Origin: Streptococcus mitis
Lineage (GTDB): Bacteria > Bacillota > Bacilli > Lactobacillales > Streptococcaceae
Reading direction: 5' to 3'
Assembly: GCF_946190275.1 (NCBI RefSeq)
Contig: NZ_CAMHZQ010000008.1
Location: 1-64,000, forward strand
DNA length: 64,000 nt
The translations under genes were made by a program, and so were the position numbers. The notes under the pieces were generated by a model. That model had not been told where the DNA came from. It saw only the letters and a program-made list of their open reading frames with translations, and made no database searches. The first letter of the stretch is position 1, and each line of letters opens with the position of its first letter. Below, piece after piece: positions 9,298-18,227 of the stretch.

Positions 9298-9673
9298 ACG
9301 AAAATGGAAAAATCGTGACCTGATATCCAGTTTAGAATTTGCCATCACAGGGATTTTTACTGCTATCAAGGAAGAACGCAATATGCGAAAACATGCAGTG
9401 ACGGCTCTAGTGGTCATCCTTGCAGGTTTGGTTTTTCAGGTGTCACGAATCGAATGGCTCTTTCTCCTATTGAGCATTTTCTTGGTAGTAGCCTTTGAAA
9501 TTATCAATTCTGCTATCGAAAATGTGGTGGATTTGGCCAGTCACTATCACTTTTCCATGCTGGCTAAAAATGCCAAGGATATGGCGGCTGGTGCGGTATT
9601 AGTGGTCTCTCTTTTCGCAGCCTTAACAGGCGCATTGATTTTTCTCCCACGAATCTGGGATTTATTATTTTAA
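9278..9673 (+). CDS. dgkA: Undecaprenol / diacylglycerol kinase
   Basis: A 131-residue integral membrane kinase with three predicted helices and the family signature [12 protein letters not shown], which holds catalytic Glu/Asn residues. Gram-positive members phosphorylate undecaprenol to the carrier lipid for wall and teichoic acid precursors rather than diacylglycerol; in S. mutans the homologue is tied to acid tolerance. The N-terminus ([14 protein letters not shown]) is polar and cytosolic. The start overlaps ybeY by 20 bases and no strong ribosome site is seen, which fits reinitiation. Kinase identity is firm; lipid preference is inferred from the family. Confidence 0.9.
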   Translation: MDSQDNKRKWKNRDLISSLEFAITGIFTAIKEERNMRKHAVTALVVILAGLVFQVSRIEWLFLLLSIFLVVAFEIINSAIENVVDLASHYHFSMLAKNAKDMAAGAVLVVSLFAALTGALIFLPRIWDLLF

Positions 9674-9689
9674 ACAGTAAGAGGAAATT

Positions 9690-10589
9690 ATGACTTTTAA
9701 ATCAGGCTTTGTAGCCATTTTAGGACGTCCCAATGTTGGGAAGTCAACCTTTTTAAATCACGTTATGGGGCAAAAGATTGCCATCATGAGTGACAAGGCG
9801 CAGACAACGCGCAACAAAATCATGGGAATTTACACGACTGATAAGGAACAAATCGTCTTTATCGACACACCAGGGATTCACAAACCTAAAACAGCTCTTG
9901 GAGATTTCATGGTTGAATCTGCCTACAGCACCCTTCGTGAAGTGGACACCGTTCTTTTCATGGTACCAGCTGATGAAGCGCGTGGTAAGGGGGATGATAT
10001 GATTATTGAGCGTCTCAAGGCTGCCAAGGTTCCTGTTATTCTAGTGGTGAACAAGATTGATAAGGTTCACCCAGACCAGCTTTTGTCTCAGATTGATGAT
10101 TTCCGTAATCAGATGGACTTCAAGGAAATTGTTCCAATCTCAGCTCTTCAAGGAAATAACGTCTCTCGTCTAGTGGATATTTTGAGTGAAAATCTAGATG
10201 AAGGTTTCCAATATTTCCCGTCTGATCAAATTACAGACCATCCAGAACGTTTCTTGGTTTCAGAAATGGTTCGCGAGAAAGTCTTGCACCTAACTCGTGA
10301 AGAGATTCCGCATTCTGTCGCAGTAGTTGTGGATTCTATGAAACGAGATGAAGAGACAGACAAGGTTCACATTCGTGCAACTATCATGGTTGAGCGCGAT
10401 AGTCAGAAAGGAATTATCATCGGTAAAGGTGGCGCTATGCTTAAGAAAATTGGTAGCATGGCCCGTCGTGATATTGAACTCATGCTAGGAGACAAGGTCT
10501 TCCTAGAAACATGGGTCAAGGTCAAGAAAAACTGGCGCGATAAAAAGCTAGATTTAGCTGACTTTGGCTATAATGAAAAAGAATACTAA
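9690..10589 (+). CDS. era: GTPase Era
   Basis: An essential Ras-like GTPase that binds the 3' end of 16S rRNA during 30S assembly. The 299-residue protein shows G1 GRPNVGKS (12-19), G3 DTPG (59-62), G4 NKID near residue 122, and a C-terminal KH domain with [15 protein letters not shown], the RNA-binding loop. Length and order are standard. AGAGGAA lies before the ATG, 16 bases after dgkA. With ybeY in the same operon it forms a ribosome-assembly group. Confidence 0.97.
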   Translation: MTFKSGFVAILGRPNVGKSTFLNHVMGQKIAIMSDKAQTTRNKIMGIYTTDKEQIVFIDTPGIHKPKTALGDFMVESAYSTLREVDTVLFMVPADEARGKGDDMIIERLKAAKVPVILVVNKIDKVHPDQLLSQIDDFRNQMDFKEIVPISALQGNNVSRLVDILSENLDEGFQYFPSDQITDHPERFLVSEMVREKVLHLTREEIPHSVAVVVDSMKRDEETDKVHIRATIMVERDSQKGIIIGKGGAMLKKIGSMARRDIELMLGDKVFLETWVKVKKNWRDKKLDLADFGYNEKEY

Positions 10590-10637
10590 GTAGAGGTGGG
10601 CTCATGCCTGCTTCTTGTTTTTACAGAAGGAGGACTT

Positions 10638-11462
10638 ATGCCTGAATTACCTGAGGTTGAAACCGTTCGACGTGGCTTGGAAAAATTGATTTTGGGAAAG
10701 AAGATTTCGAGTATAGAAATTCGCTATCCCAAGATGATTAAGACAGATTTGGACGAGTTTCAAAAGGAAGTGCCTGGTCAAGTTGTTGAGTCAATGGGAC
10801 GTCGTGGTAAATATTTGATTTTCTATCTGACAGACAAGGTCTTGATTTCCCATCTGCGGATGGAGGGCAAGTATTTTTACTATCCGGACCAGGTTCTAGA
10901 ACGCAAACATGCCCATGTTTTCTTCCAGTTTGAGGATGGTGGAACGCTTGTTTATGAGGATGTACGCAAGTTTGGTACTATGGAACTCTTGGCTCCTGAC
11001 CTTTTAGACGCCTACTTTCTTTCTAAAAAATTAGGGCCTGAACCAAGAGAGCAGGATTTTGATTTGCAGGTCTTTCAATCTGCCCTTGCCAAGTCTAAAA
11101 AGCCTATCAAATCCCATCTCCTAGACCAGACTTTGGTAGCTGGACTTGGCAATATCTATGTGGATGAGGTTCTCTGGCGAGCTCAGGTTCATCCGGCTAG
11201 ACTTTCCCAGACTTTGACAGCAGAAGAAGCGACAGCTATTCATGACCAGACCATTGCTGTATTGGGACAGGCTGTTGAAAAAGGTGGTTCCACCATTCGG
11301 ACCTATACCAATGCCTTTGGGGAAGATGGAACCATGCAGGATTTTCATCAGGTCTATGATAAGGCTGGTCAAGAATGTGTACGCTGTGGTACCATCATTG
11401 AGAAAATCCAACTAGGTGGACGTGGAACCCACTTTTGTCCTCAGTGCCAAAGGAGGAATTGA
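10638..11462 (+). CDS. mutM: Formamidopyrimidine-DNA glycosylase
   Basis: A base-excision repair enzyme removing 8-oxoguanine and cutting the strand. Starting at ATG 10638 gives 274 residues beginning MPELPEVETV, where the exposed Pro after Met is the catalytic nucleophile; this fixes the start, since an upstream frame at 10596 would bury it. The C-terminal zinc finger CVRCG..FCPQC is complete. AGAAGGAGG precedes the ATG. Its stop overlaps the coaE start (TGATG), so the two are translationally coupled. Confidence 0.96.
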   Translation: MPELPEVETVRRGLEKLILGKKISSIEIRYPKMIKTDLDEFQKEVPGQVVESMGRRGKYLIFYLTDKVLISHLRMEGKYFYYPDQVLERKHAHVFFQFEDGGTLVYEDVRKFGTMELLAPDLLDAYFLSKKLGPEPREQDFDLQVFQSALAKSKKPIKSHLLDQTLVAGLGNIYVDEVLWRAQVHPARLSQTLTAEEATAIHDQTIAVLGQAVEKGGSTIRTYTNAFGEDGTMQDFHQVYDKAGQECVRCGTIIEKIQLGGRGTHFCPQCQRRN

Positions 11463-12067
11463 TGGGAAAAATCATTGGAATCACTGGGGGAATTGCCTCT
11501 GGTAAGTCAACTGTGACAAATTTTCTAAGAAAGCAAGGCTTTCAAGTAGTGGATGCCGACGCAGTCGTCCACCAACTACAGAAACCTGGTGGTCGTCTGT
11601 TTAAGGCTCTAGTCCAGCACTTTGGGCAAGAAATCATCCTTGCAAACGGAGAACTCAATCGCCCTCTCCTAGCTAGTCTTATCTTTTCAAATCCTGAAGA
11701 ACAGGAATGGTCTAAGCGAATCCAAGGAGAGATTATCCGTGAGGAACTAGCTACGTTGAGAGATCAGTTTGCTCAGACAGAAGAGATTTTCTTCATGGAT
11801 ATTCCCCTACTTTTTGAGCAGGCTTACAGCGCTTGGTTTGATGAGACTTGGTTGGTCTATGTGGACCGAGATGTCCAAGTAGAACGTCTAATGAAAAGGG
11901 ACCACTTGTCCAAAGATGAAGCTGAGTTTCGTCTGGCAGCCCAGTGGCCTTTAGAGAAAAAGAAAGATTTGGCCAGCCAAATTCTTGATAATAATGGGAA
12001 TCAGGTCCAGCTTCTTACTCAGGTGTTCTCCCTTCTTGAGGGAGGTAAGCAAGATGACAGAGATTAA
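11462..12067 (+). CDS. coaE: Dephospho-CoA kinase
   Basis: Last step of CoA synthesis: ATP-dependent 3' phosphorylation of dephospho-CoA. The 201-residue protein starts MGKIIGITGGIASGKST, with a Walker A P-loop (GGIASGKST). Its ribosome site AAAGGAGG lies within the mutM terminal codons, and the ATG shares a base with the mutM stop. The next gene, pmrA, starts 14 bases before its end. The mutM-coaE pairing is common in Firmicutes. Confidence 0.95.
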   Translation: MGKIIGITGGIASGKSTVTNFLRKQGFQVVDADAVVHQLQKPGGRLFKALVQHFGQEIILANGELNRPLLASLIFSNPEEQEWSKRIQGEIIREELATLRDQFAQTEEIFFMDIPLLFEQAYSAWFDETWLVYVDRDVQVERLMKRDHLSKDEAEFRLAAQWPLEKKKDLASQILDNNGNQVQLLTQVFSLLEGGKQDDRD

Positions 12068-13253
12068 CTGGAAGGATAATCTGCGCATTGCTTGGTTTGG
12101 TAATTTTTTGACAGGAGCCAGTATTTCCTTAGTTGTGCCTTTTATGCCCATCTTTGTGGAAAATCTAGGTGTAGGGAGTGATCAAGCTGCTTTTTATGCA
12201 GGATTAGCTATTTCTGTCTCTGCCATTTCTGCAGCACTTTTCTCTCCTATCTGGGGAATTCTTGCTGACAAATATGGTCGAAAACCCATGATGATTCGAG
12301 CTGGTCTGGCCATGACTATCACTATGGGGGGATTGGCCTTTGTGCCAAATATCTATTGGCTAATCTTTCTTCGTTTACTGAATGGTGTATTTGCGGGTTT
12401 TGTTCCCAATGCAACGGCCTTGATAGCCAGTCAGGTTCCCAAGGAAAAATCAGGCTCTGCCTTAGGTACTTTGTCTACAGGCGTAGTTGCAGGTACTTTA
12501 ACTGGTCCCTTTATCGGGGGCTTTATCGCAGAATTATTTGGCATTCGTACTGTCTTTTTACTGGTTGGTTGTTTTCTATTTTTAGCTGCTATTTTAACTA
12601 TTTGTTTTATCAAGGAAGATTTTCAACCAGTAGCCAAGGAAAAGGCCATCCCAACAAAGGAATTATTTACATCAGTTAAATATCCCTATCTTTTGGTCAA
12701 CCTCTTTCTGACCAGTTTTGTCATCCAATTTTCAGCCCAATCGATTGGCCCTATTTTGGCTCTTTATGTACGCGACTTAGGGCAGACAGATAATCTTCTT
12801 TTTGTATCTGGTTTGATTGTATCCAGTATGGGCTTTTCCAGTATGATGAGTGCAGGAGTCATGGGAAAGCTAGGTGACAAGGTGGGCAACCATCGCCTCT
12901 TGGTTGCAGCCCAGTTTTATTCAGTCATCATCTATCTCCTCTGTGCCAATGCTTCTAGCCCCTTTCAACTAGGACTTTATCGTTTCCTCTTTGGATTGGG
13001 AACCGGTGCTTTGATTCCCGGAGTTAATGCCCTTCTCAGCAAGATGACGCCCAAAGCTGGTATTTCGAGGGTCTTTGCCTTCAATCAGGTATTCTTTTAT
13101 CTGGGAGGTGTCGTTGGGCCTATGGCAGGTTCTGCAGTAGCAGGTCAATTTGGCTACCATGCTGTCTTTTATGCGACAAGCCTTTGTGTTGCCTTTAGTT
13201 GTCTCTTTAACCTTCTTCAATTTCGAACATTATTAAAAGTAAAGGAAATCTAG
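12054..13253 (+). CDS. pmrA: MFS multidrug efflux transporter PmrA
   Basis: A 399-residue major-facilitator transporter with about 12 membrane helices and the MFS motif [13 protein letters not shown] between helices 2 and 3. It matches pneumococcal PmrA, a proton-coupled exporter linked to norfloxacin and dye efflux. The ATG at 12054 has GGGAGGTAAGC before it and overlaps the coaE end. The longer frame from 11985 would add 23 residues from another gene. Expression follows the housekeeping operon, so efflux here would be constitutive and low. Actual drug range cannot be read from sequence. Confidence 0.9.
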
Positions 13254-13402
13254 TGCGAGTAAAAATTAATCTCAAATGCTCCTCTTGTGGCAGTATCAAT
13301 TACCTAACCAGTAAAAATTCAAAAACCCATCCAGACAAGATTGAGGTTTTAAAGTATTGTCCCAAGGAAAGAAAAGTAACCCTACATCTTGAATCTAAGT
13401 AG
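13253..13402 (+). CDS. rpmG: 50S ribosomal protein L33, GTG start
   Basis: A short gene of 49 codons starting at GTG 13253 on the last base of the pmrA stop: [22 protein letters not shown] and ending TLHLESK, the L33 pattern. AAAGGAAA precedes it. The first zinc pair (CSSC) is present but the second is reduced to one Cys (YCPKERK instead of C-x2-C), so zinc binding is probably lost or weak. Firmicutes often carry zinc and non-zinc L33 paralogues; this looks like the C-minus or intermediate type. Its operon position after pmrA and ahead of secG is as in pneumococcus. Confidence 0.9.
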
Positions 13403-13417
13403 ATTTTATGGTAAAAT
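13389..13417 (+). promoter_or_regulatory. Promoter of secG
   Basis: TTGAAT (13389-13394), a 17-base spacer and TAAAAT (13412-13417) preceded by TG. The -35 lies within the last rpmG codons. Confidence 0.6.
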
Positions 13418-13441
13418 AATAGGGATTTTAAGGAGTTTGAT

Positions 13442-13675
13442 ATGTATAACCTATTATTAACCATTTTATTAGTATTATCTGTTGTGATTGTGATTGCGAT
13501 TTTCATGCAACCAACCAAAAACCAATCCAGCAATGTATTTGATGCCAGCTCAGGTGATTTGTTTGAACGCAGTAAAGCACGCGGTTTCGAAGCTGTAATG
13601 CAGCGTTTGACAGGGATTTTAGTCTTTTTCTGGCTAGCCATTGCCTTAGCATTGACGGTATTATCAAGTAGATAA
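13442..13675 (+). CDS. secG: Preprotein translocase subunit SecG
   Basis: A 77-residue membrane protein with two hydrophobic helices (residues ~2-22 and ~55-75) joined by a polar loop containing SSGDLFERSKARGFE, the SecG pattern. It is the small accessory subunit of SecYEG that eases SecA-driven export. AAGGAG is placed before the ATG. A weak terminator follows, so it may form its own short transcript separate from rnr. Confidence 0.93.
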   Translation: MYNLLLTILLVLSVVIVIAIFMQPTKNQSSNVFDASSGDLFERSKARGFEAVMQRLTGILVFFWLAIALALTVLSSR

Positions 13676-13684
13676 GAAAATAAT

Positions 13685-13722
13685 GGGCAGGACTAGTTCT
13701 TTGCCTCTTTTTATTTTTAAAG
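13685..13722 (+). terminator. Weak terminator after secG
   Basis: GGGCA (13685-13689) can pair with TGCCT (13702-13706), followed by a long T-rich tract. The stem is short and imperfect. Confidence 0.45.
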
Positions 13723-13775
13723 GATGTTTGAGAAGGTTTTACAGTAAAAGAAAATTAAAAATCTAGAAAGAAAAT

Positions 13776-16130
13776 ATGAAAGATAGAATAAAAGAATATT
13801 TACAAGACAAGAGAAAGGTTACTGTCAATGACTTGGCTCAGGCTTTGGGAAAAGATGGGTCCAAGGATTTTCGTGAGTTGATTAAAACCTTGTCCCTAAT
13901 GGAAAGAAAGCACCAGATTCGCTTTGAAGAAGATGGAAGTCTGACCTTGGAAGTCAAGAAAAAACATGAGATTACCCTCAAGGGGATTTTTCATGCCCAT
14001 AAAAATGGCTTTGGCTTTGTTAGTCTGGAAGGGGAAGAGGAAGACCTTTTTGTAGGAAAAAACGATGTCAACTATGCTATTGATGGTGATACCGTTGAGG
14101 TCGTTATCAATAAAGTCGCTGACCGCAATAAGGGAACAGCAGCAGAAGCCAAAATTATTGATATCTTAGAACACAGCCTGACAACAGTTGTCGGCCAAAT
14201 CGTTCTAGATCAGGAAAAGCCCAAGTATGCTGGCTACATCCGTTCGAAAAATCAGAAAATCAGTCAACCGATTTATGTTAAGAAACCAGCCCTTAAACTG
14301 GAGGGGACAGAAGTTCTCAAGGTCTTTATCGATAAATACCCAAGCAAGAAACATGATTTCTTTGTCGCTAGTGTCCTCGATGTGGTGGGGCATTCAACGG
14401 ATGTCGGAATTGATGTCCTTGAGGTTTTGGAGTCTATGGACATTGTCTCAGAATTTCCAGAGGCTGTTGTCAAGGAAGCGGAAAGTGTGCCTGATCTTCC
14501 ATCTCAAAAGGATATGGAAGGTCGTCTGGATTTGAGAGATGAAATTACCTTTACCATTGACGGTGCGGATGCCAAGGACTTGGACGATGCAGTGCATATC
14601 AAGGCTCTGAAAAATGGCAATCTGGAGCTTGGAGTTCACATCGCAGATGTTTCCTACTATGTGACTGAGGGTTCTGCCCTAGACAAGGAAGCCCTTAACC
14701 GCGCGACTTCTGTCTATGTGACAGACCGTGTGGTCCCAATGCTTCCAGAGCGACTGTCAAATGGCATCTGCTCCCTCAATCCTCAAGTTGACCGTCTGAC
14801 CCAGTCTGCCATTATGGAGATTGATAAACATGGTCGTGTGGTCAACTATACCATTACACAAACAGTTATCAAGACCAGTTTTCGTATGACCTATAGCGAT
14901 GTCAATGATATCCTAGCTGGCGACGAGGAAAAGCGACAAGAATATCAGAAAATTGTTCCTAGTATCGAACTTATGGCCAAGCTCCATGAAACTCTAGAAA
15001 ACATGCGTGTGAAACGTGGAGCCCTCAATTTCGATACCAATGAAGCCAAGATTTTAGTGGATAAACAAGGTAAGCCTGTTGATATCGTTCTTCGTCAGCG
15101 TGGTGTTGCCGAGCGCATGATTGAGTCCTTTATGCTGATGGCCAATGAAACAGTTGCCGAGCATTTTAGCAAGCTGGATTTGCCTTTTATTTATCGAATT
15201 CACGAGGAGCCTAAGGCTGAAAAGGTTCAGAAGTTTATTGATTATGCTTCGAGTTTTGGCTTGCGCATTTATGGGACTGCCAGTGAGATTAGCCAGGAGG
15301 CACTTCAAGACATCATGCGTGCTGTTGAGGGAGAACCTTATGCAGATGTATTGTCCATGATGCTTCTGCGCTCTATGCAGCAGGCTCGCTATTCAGAACA
15401 CAATCACGGCCACTATGGCCTTGCTGCTGACTATTACACTCACTTTACCAGCCCGATTCGTCGTTATCCAGACCTTCTTGTTCACCGTATGATTCGTGAT
15501 TATGGCCGTTCTAAGGAAATAGCAGAGCATTTTGAGCAAGTGATTCCAGAGATTGCGACCCAGTCTTCCAACCGTGAACGTCGTGCCATTGAGGCTGAGC
15601 GTGAAGTCGAAGCCATGAAAAAGGCTGAGTTCATGGAAGAATACGTGGGTGAAGAGTACGATGCGGTTATATCAAGTATTGTCAAGTTTGGTCTCTTCGT
15701 TGAATTGCCGAACACGGTTGAAGGCTTGATTCACATCACCAATCTGCCTGAGTTCTACCATTTCAACGAACGTGATTTAACCCTTCGTGGAGAGAAATCA
15801 GGAACAACCTTCCGTGTAGGTCAGCAAATCCGTATCCGAGTTGAAAGAGCTGACAAGATGACGGGTGAAATTGATTTCTCATATATCCCAAGTGAGTTTG
15901 ATGTGATTGAAAAAGGCTTGAAACAGTCTAGTCGAAATGACAGAGGGCGTGGTTCAAGTCGTCGTTCAGATAAGAAGGAAGATAAGAGAAAATCAGGACG
16001 CTCAAATGATAAGCGCAAGCATTCACAAAAAGACAAGAAGAAAAAGGGTAAGAAACCTTTTTACAAGGAAGTAGCTAAGAAAGGAGCCAAGCATGGCAAA
16101 GGGCGAGGGAAAGGTCGTCGCACAAAATAA
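13776..16130 (+). CDS. rnr: Ribonuclease R
   Basis: A processive 3'-5' exoribonuclease degrading structured RNA and, with SmpB-tmRNA, messages from stalled ribosomes. The 784-residue protein has an N-terminal winged helix (residues ~1-65), two cold-shock domains, the RNB catalytic domain with its metal aspartates in [13 protein letters not shown] (~265-278), an S1 domain (~640-715), and a long Lys/Arg-rich tail from ~725 that aids unwinding and ribosome contact. smpB begins within its last 38 bases, coupling two trans-translation partners. Confidence 0.96.
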   Translation: MKDRIKEYLQDKRKVTVNDLAQALGKDGSKDFRELIKTLSLMERKHQIRFEEDGSLTLEVKKKHEITLKGIFHAHKNGFGFVSLEGEEEDLFVGKNDVNYAIDGDTVEVVINKVADRNKGTAAEAKIIDILEHSLTTVVGQIVLDQEKPKYAGYIRSKNQKISQPIYVKKPALKLEGTEVLKVFIDKYPSKKHDFFVASVLDVVGHSTDVGIDVLEVLESMDIVSEFPEAVVKEAESVPDLPSQKDMEGRLDLRDEITFTIDGADAKDLDDAVHIKALKNGNLELGVHIADVSYYVTEGSALDKEALNRATSVYVTDRVVPMLPERLSNGICSLNPQVDRLTQSAIMEIDKHGRVVNYTITQTVIKTSFRMTYSDVNDILAGDEEKRQEYQKIVPSIELMAKLHETLENMRVKRGALNFDTNEAKILVDKQGKPVDIVLRQRGVAERMIESFMLMANETVAEHFSKLDLPFIYRIHEEPKAEKVQKFIDYASSFGLRIYGTASEISQEALQDIMRAVEGEPYADVLSMMLLRSMQQARYSEHNHGHYGLAADYYTHFTSPIRRYPDLLVHRMIRDYGRSKEIAEHFEQVIPEIATQSSNRERRAIEAEREVEAMKKAEFMEEYVGEEYDAVISSIVKFGLFVELPNTVEGLIHITNLPEFYHFNERDLTLRGEKSGTTFRVGQQIRIRVERADKMTGEIDFSYIPSEFDVIEKGLKQSSRNDRGRGSSRRSDKKEDKRKSGRSNDKRKHSQKDKKKKGKKPFYKEVAKKGAKHGKGRGKGRRTK

Positions 16131-16560
16131 AAAGGCACGCCACGACTATACCATCGTAGATACGTTAGAGGCAGGGATGGTCCTGACTGGAACTGAAATC
16201 AAGAGTGTACGAGCAGCTCGAATCAATCTCAAGGATGGCTTTGCCCAAGTAAAAAATGGAGAAGTCTGGTTGAGCAATGTTCATATCGCTCCTTACGAAG
16301 AGGGCAATATCTGGAACCAAGAACCAGAACGTCGTCGTAAACTCCTGCTCCATAAGAAACAAATCCAAAAACTGGAACAGGAGACTAAAGGAACAGGTAT
16401 GACCCTGGTTCCTCTAAAAGTCTATATCAAAGATGGCTATGCCAAGCTTCTTTTAGGACTTGCCAAAGGGAAGCATGACTACGACAAACGGGAGTCTATC
16501 AAACGTCGTGAGCAGAATCGCAATATTGCGCGCGTGATGAAAGCTGTTAATCAGCGATAA
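16093..16560 (+). CDS. smpB: SsrA-binding protein SmpB
   Basis: SmpB binds tmRNA and delivers it to stalled ribosomes for trans-translation. The 155-residue protein has the oligonucleotide-binding barrel ([24 protein letters not shown]) and the flexible basic tail ([21 protein letters not shown]) that folds in the mRNA channel. It overlaps rnr by 38 bases in another frame, with AAGGAGCC before its ATG. The SsrA RNA gene itself is not in this window. Confidence 0.96.
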   Translation: MAKGEGKVVAQNKKARHDYTIVDTLEAGMVLTGTEIKSVRAARINLKDGFAQVKNGEVWLSNVHIAPYEEGNIWNQEPERRRKLLLHKKQIQKLEQETKGTGMTLVPLKVYIKDGYAKLLLGLAKGKHDYDKRESIKRREQNRNIARVMKAVNQR

Positions 16561-16575
16561 AAAGAGGAAATGAAA

Positions 16576-17436
16576 ATGGAAAAATTAGTTGCCTATAAAC
16601 GTATGCCCTTGTGGAATAAAGAAACCATGCCAGAGGCTGTTCAGAAGAAACACAATACCAAGGTTGGGACTTGGGGCAAGATTACTGTTTTAAAAGGAAC
16701 TCTCAAGTTTATTGAATTGACAGAGGATGGTGAGGTTCTAGCTGAACACCTCTTTGAAGCAGGAGCTGACAATCCCATGGCACAACCACAAGCCTGGCAC
16801 CGAGTGGATGCTGTAACAGACGATGTGGAATGGTATTTGGAGTTTTATTGTAAACCTGAGAACTATTTCCCTAAAAAATACAATACCAATCCGGTTCATT
16901 CAGAGGTCCTAGAGGCTATGCAGACAGTAAAACCAGGGAAAGCCTTGGATTTGGGCTGTGGTCAAGGCCGTAACTCTCTCTTTCTTGCGCAGAATGGTTT
17001 TGATGTGACAGCTGTGGATCAAAATGAATTGGCCCTTGAAATCTTGCAAAGCATTGTGGAGCAGGAAGATTTAGATATGCCTGTTGGTCTTTACGATATC
17101 AATTCAGCTAGCATTGGGCAAGAATATGATTTTATCGTATCAACTGTTGTTCTCATGTTTCTACAAGCGGACTGCATTCCAGCTATTATTCAAAATATGC
17201 AGGAGAAAACCACTGTTGGTGGTTACAATCTTATCGTTTGTGCTATGGATACGGAAGATTACCCTTGCTCTGTGAACTTCCCATTCACATTTAAAGAAGG
17301 AGAATTGGCAGACTATTACAAGGACTGGGAATTGGTCAAGTACAATGAAAATCCAGGCCATTTGCACCGTCGCGATGAGAATGGCAATCGTATTCAACTA
17401 CGCTTTGCGACCATGCTAGCTAAAAAAATCAAATAA
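16576..17436 (+). CDS. tehB: TehB-type SAM-dependent methyltransferase with cupin-like N-domain
   Basis: A 286-residue two-domain protein. An N-terminal DUF1971-like beta domain (1-~95, [19 protein letters not shown]) is fused to a class I methyltransferase with SAM motif [10 protein letters not shown] (~124-134). The family methylates tellurite/selenite in vitro and confers tellurite resistance; the physiological substrate is unknown. I chose ATG 16576 over 16570 because AGAGGAAA is correctly spaced only for the later one. It follows smpB by 15 bases and ends 11 bases before the first copy of the duplicated terminator. Confidence 0.9.
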   Translation: MEKLVAYKRMPLWNKETMPEAVQKKHNTKVGTWGKITVLKGTLKFIELTEDGEVLAEHLFEAGADNPMAQPQAWHRVDAVTDDVEWYLEFYCKPENYFPKKYNTNPVHSEVLEAMQTVKPGKALDLGCGQGRNSLFLAQNGFDVTAVDQNELALEILQSIVEQEDLDMPVGLYDINSASIGQEYDFIVSTVVLMFLQADCIPAIIQNMQEKTTVGGYNLIVCAMDTEDYPCSVNFPFTFKEGELADYYKDWELVKYNENPGHLHRRDENGNRIQLRFATMLAKKIK

Positions 17437-17446
17437 ACATGAATGA

Positions 17447-17481
17447 AGATTAGGAAATTTCCTGATCTTTTTTCTTTTTTT
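17447..17481 (+). terminator. tehB terminator; first copy of a 35-bp direct repeat
   Basis: The hairpin arms AGATTAGGAAA and TTTCCTGATCT are followed by T6-C-T7. The same 35 bases recur at 18166-18200, on the far side of hicAB. The T-run doubles as the T-rich element expected ahead of a SigX box. Confidence 0.9.
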
Positions 17482-17488
17482 ACGAATA
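17481..17488 (+). promoter_or_regulatory. Perfect competence SigX (cin) box TACGAATA, facing hicAB
   Basis: TACGAATA is the exact ComX/SigX -10 consensus of mitis-group streptococci and is preceded by the usual T-rich tract. It lies 68 bases before hicA. In pneumococcus (from memory) the equivalent box drives coiA, so here it appears to be the ancestral coiA box separated from its gene by hicAB. Confidence 0.75.
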
Positions 17489-17503
17489 GATAAGATAGAA
17501 GAA

Positions 17504-17532
17504 TTGACAAAAATACGCATTATAAGTATAAT
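17504..17532 (+). promoter_or_regulatory. Sigma-A promoter of hicAB with palindrome at the -10
   Basis: TTGACA (17504-17509), a 17-base spacer and TATAAT (17527-17532): a full consensus promoter, unusual in this window. TTATA-AG-TATAA (17520-17531) is an inverted repeat covering the -10, a plausible operator for the HicB ribbon-helix-helix domain. Confidence 0.8.
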
Positions 17533-17555
17533 TTTAGCTAGAAAGGTAACCATAA

Positions 17556-17744
17556 ATGCCAATCACAGGTAAGGAAATGGTAAAATTAGCTCTTGCAAAT
17601 GGATGGATTGAAGTTCGTAAGAGAGGAAGTCATCATCATTTTAAGAAAGAAGGGGTCTCCTATCTTGTCACTATTCCAGTTCACGGTAATGAGGATTTAG
17701 GAAAAGGTCTAGAGAGAAAAATATTAAAAGATTTGGGATTATAG
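17556..17744 (+). CDS. hicA: HicA mRNA-interferase toxin
   Basis: A 62-residue HicA with a double-stranded-RNA-binding-like fold. HicA toxins cleave mRNA and tmRNA independently of ribosomes and stop translation. Key residues are the GSHHHF motif (24-29, catalytic His within it) and the IPVHGN turn (40-45), with the ending GLERKILKDLGL; all hallmarks are intact, so the toxin should be active. It precedes its antitoxin, as is normal for hicAB. Transcription is likely from its own sigma-A promoter and possibly from the SigX box upstream. The module sits between tehB and coiA, bounded by direct repeats. Confidence 0.92.
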   Translation: MPITGKEMVKLALANGWIEVRKRGSHHHFKKEGVSYLVTIPVHGNEDLGKGLERKILKDLGL

Positions 17745-17771
17745 TTGATTTGGAAATTGTGGAGGTGTATT

Positions 17772-18149
17772 ATGCTAAAATCTTATCCTGCTATTTTTCA
17801 TAGAGAAGGCACTGGATACTGGGTTGAATTTCCTGAATTTGGAGGTGGGACAGAGGGAGCAACGATTGAACTTGCAATGAAAAATGCTCGGGAAATGCTT
17901 GAGAGTGTTTTAGCTTCTTATATTGATGAAGGACTGGCTTTGCCTACTCCTAGTGACATTGCTGAGTTGAAAGCTCCTGATGGATTTGTGACTTTGATTC
18001 AGGTCAATCCTTTGCCTTTCGTAAAGAATAATAAAGCGATTCGAAAAAATGTTACGGTTCCAGAGTGGCTAGTCAGACTTGCAGATCGTGAGAAAGTGAA
18101 CTATTCTGAAGTGTTGACACAAGCTCTTGAAAGTCGCTTGCAACTCTAA
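17772..18149 (+). CDS. hicB: HicB antitoxin with ribbon-helix-helix domain
   Basis: A 125-residue antitoxin. The N-terminal partial RNase H-like fold (YPAIFHREGTGYWVEFPEFGG..AREML) binds and blocks HicA. The C-terminal ribbon-helix-helix (RKNVTVPEWLVRLADREKVNYSEVLTQALESRL) binds DNA for autoregulation. The true start is ATG 17772 behind TGGAGGTG, 27 bases after the hicA stop; the frame extends upstream to 17745 without a ribosome site. Its stop lies in a small hairpin (ACTCTA/TAGAGT) just before the second repeat copy. No truncation is seen. Confidence 0.92.
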   Translation: MLKSYPAIFHREGTGYWVEFPEFGGGTEGATIELAMKNAREMLESVLASYIDEGLALPTPSDIAELKAPDGFVTLIQVNPLPFVKNNKAIRKNVTVPEWLVRLADREKVNYSEVLTQALESRLQL

Positions 18150-18165
18150 AATTATAGAGTGATGG

Positions 18166-18200
18166 AGATTAGGAAATTTCCTGATCTTTTTTCTTTTTTT
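18166..18200 (+). terminator. hicAB terminator; second copy of the 35-bp direct repeat
   Basis: Identical over 35 bases to 17447-17481, 719 bases upstream. It ends the hicAB transcript and lies directly ahead of coiA. The flanking bases differ, so the duplication is confined to the terminator plus the SigX box. Confidence 0.9.
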
Positions 18201-18206
18201 CGAATA
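18199..18206 (+). promoter_or_regulatory. Degenerate SigX box ahead of coiA
   Basis: The sequence reads TTCGAATA. Relative to the first copy the A of TACGAATA is missing, giving T7 directly followed by CGAATA. It is 22 bases before the coiA start. Whether it still works is open; one mismatch may lower competence induction of coiA. Confidence 0.6.
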
Positions 18207-18227
18207 ATATAGAAAAGGAGGGAAATC

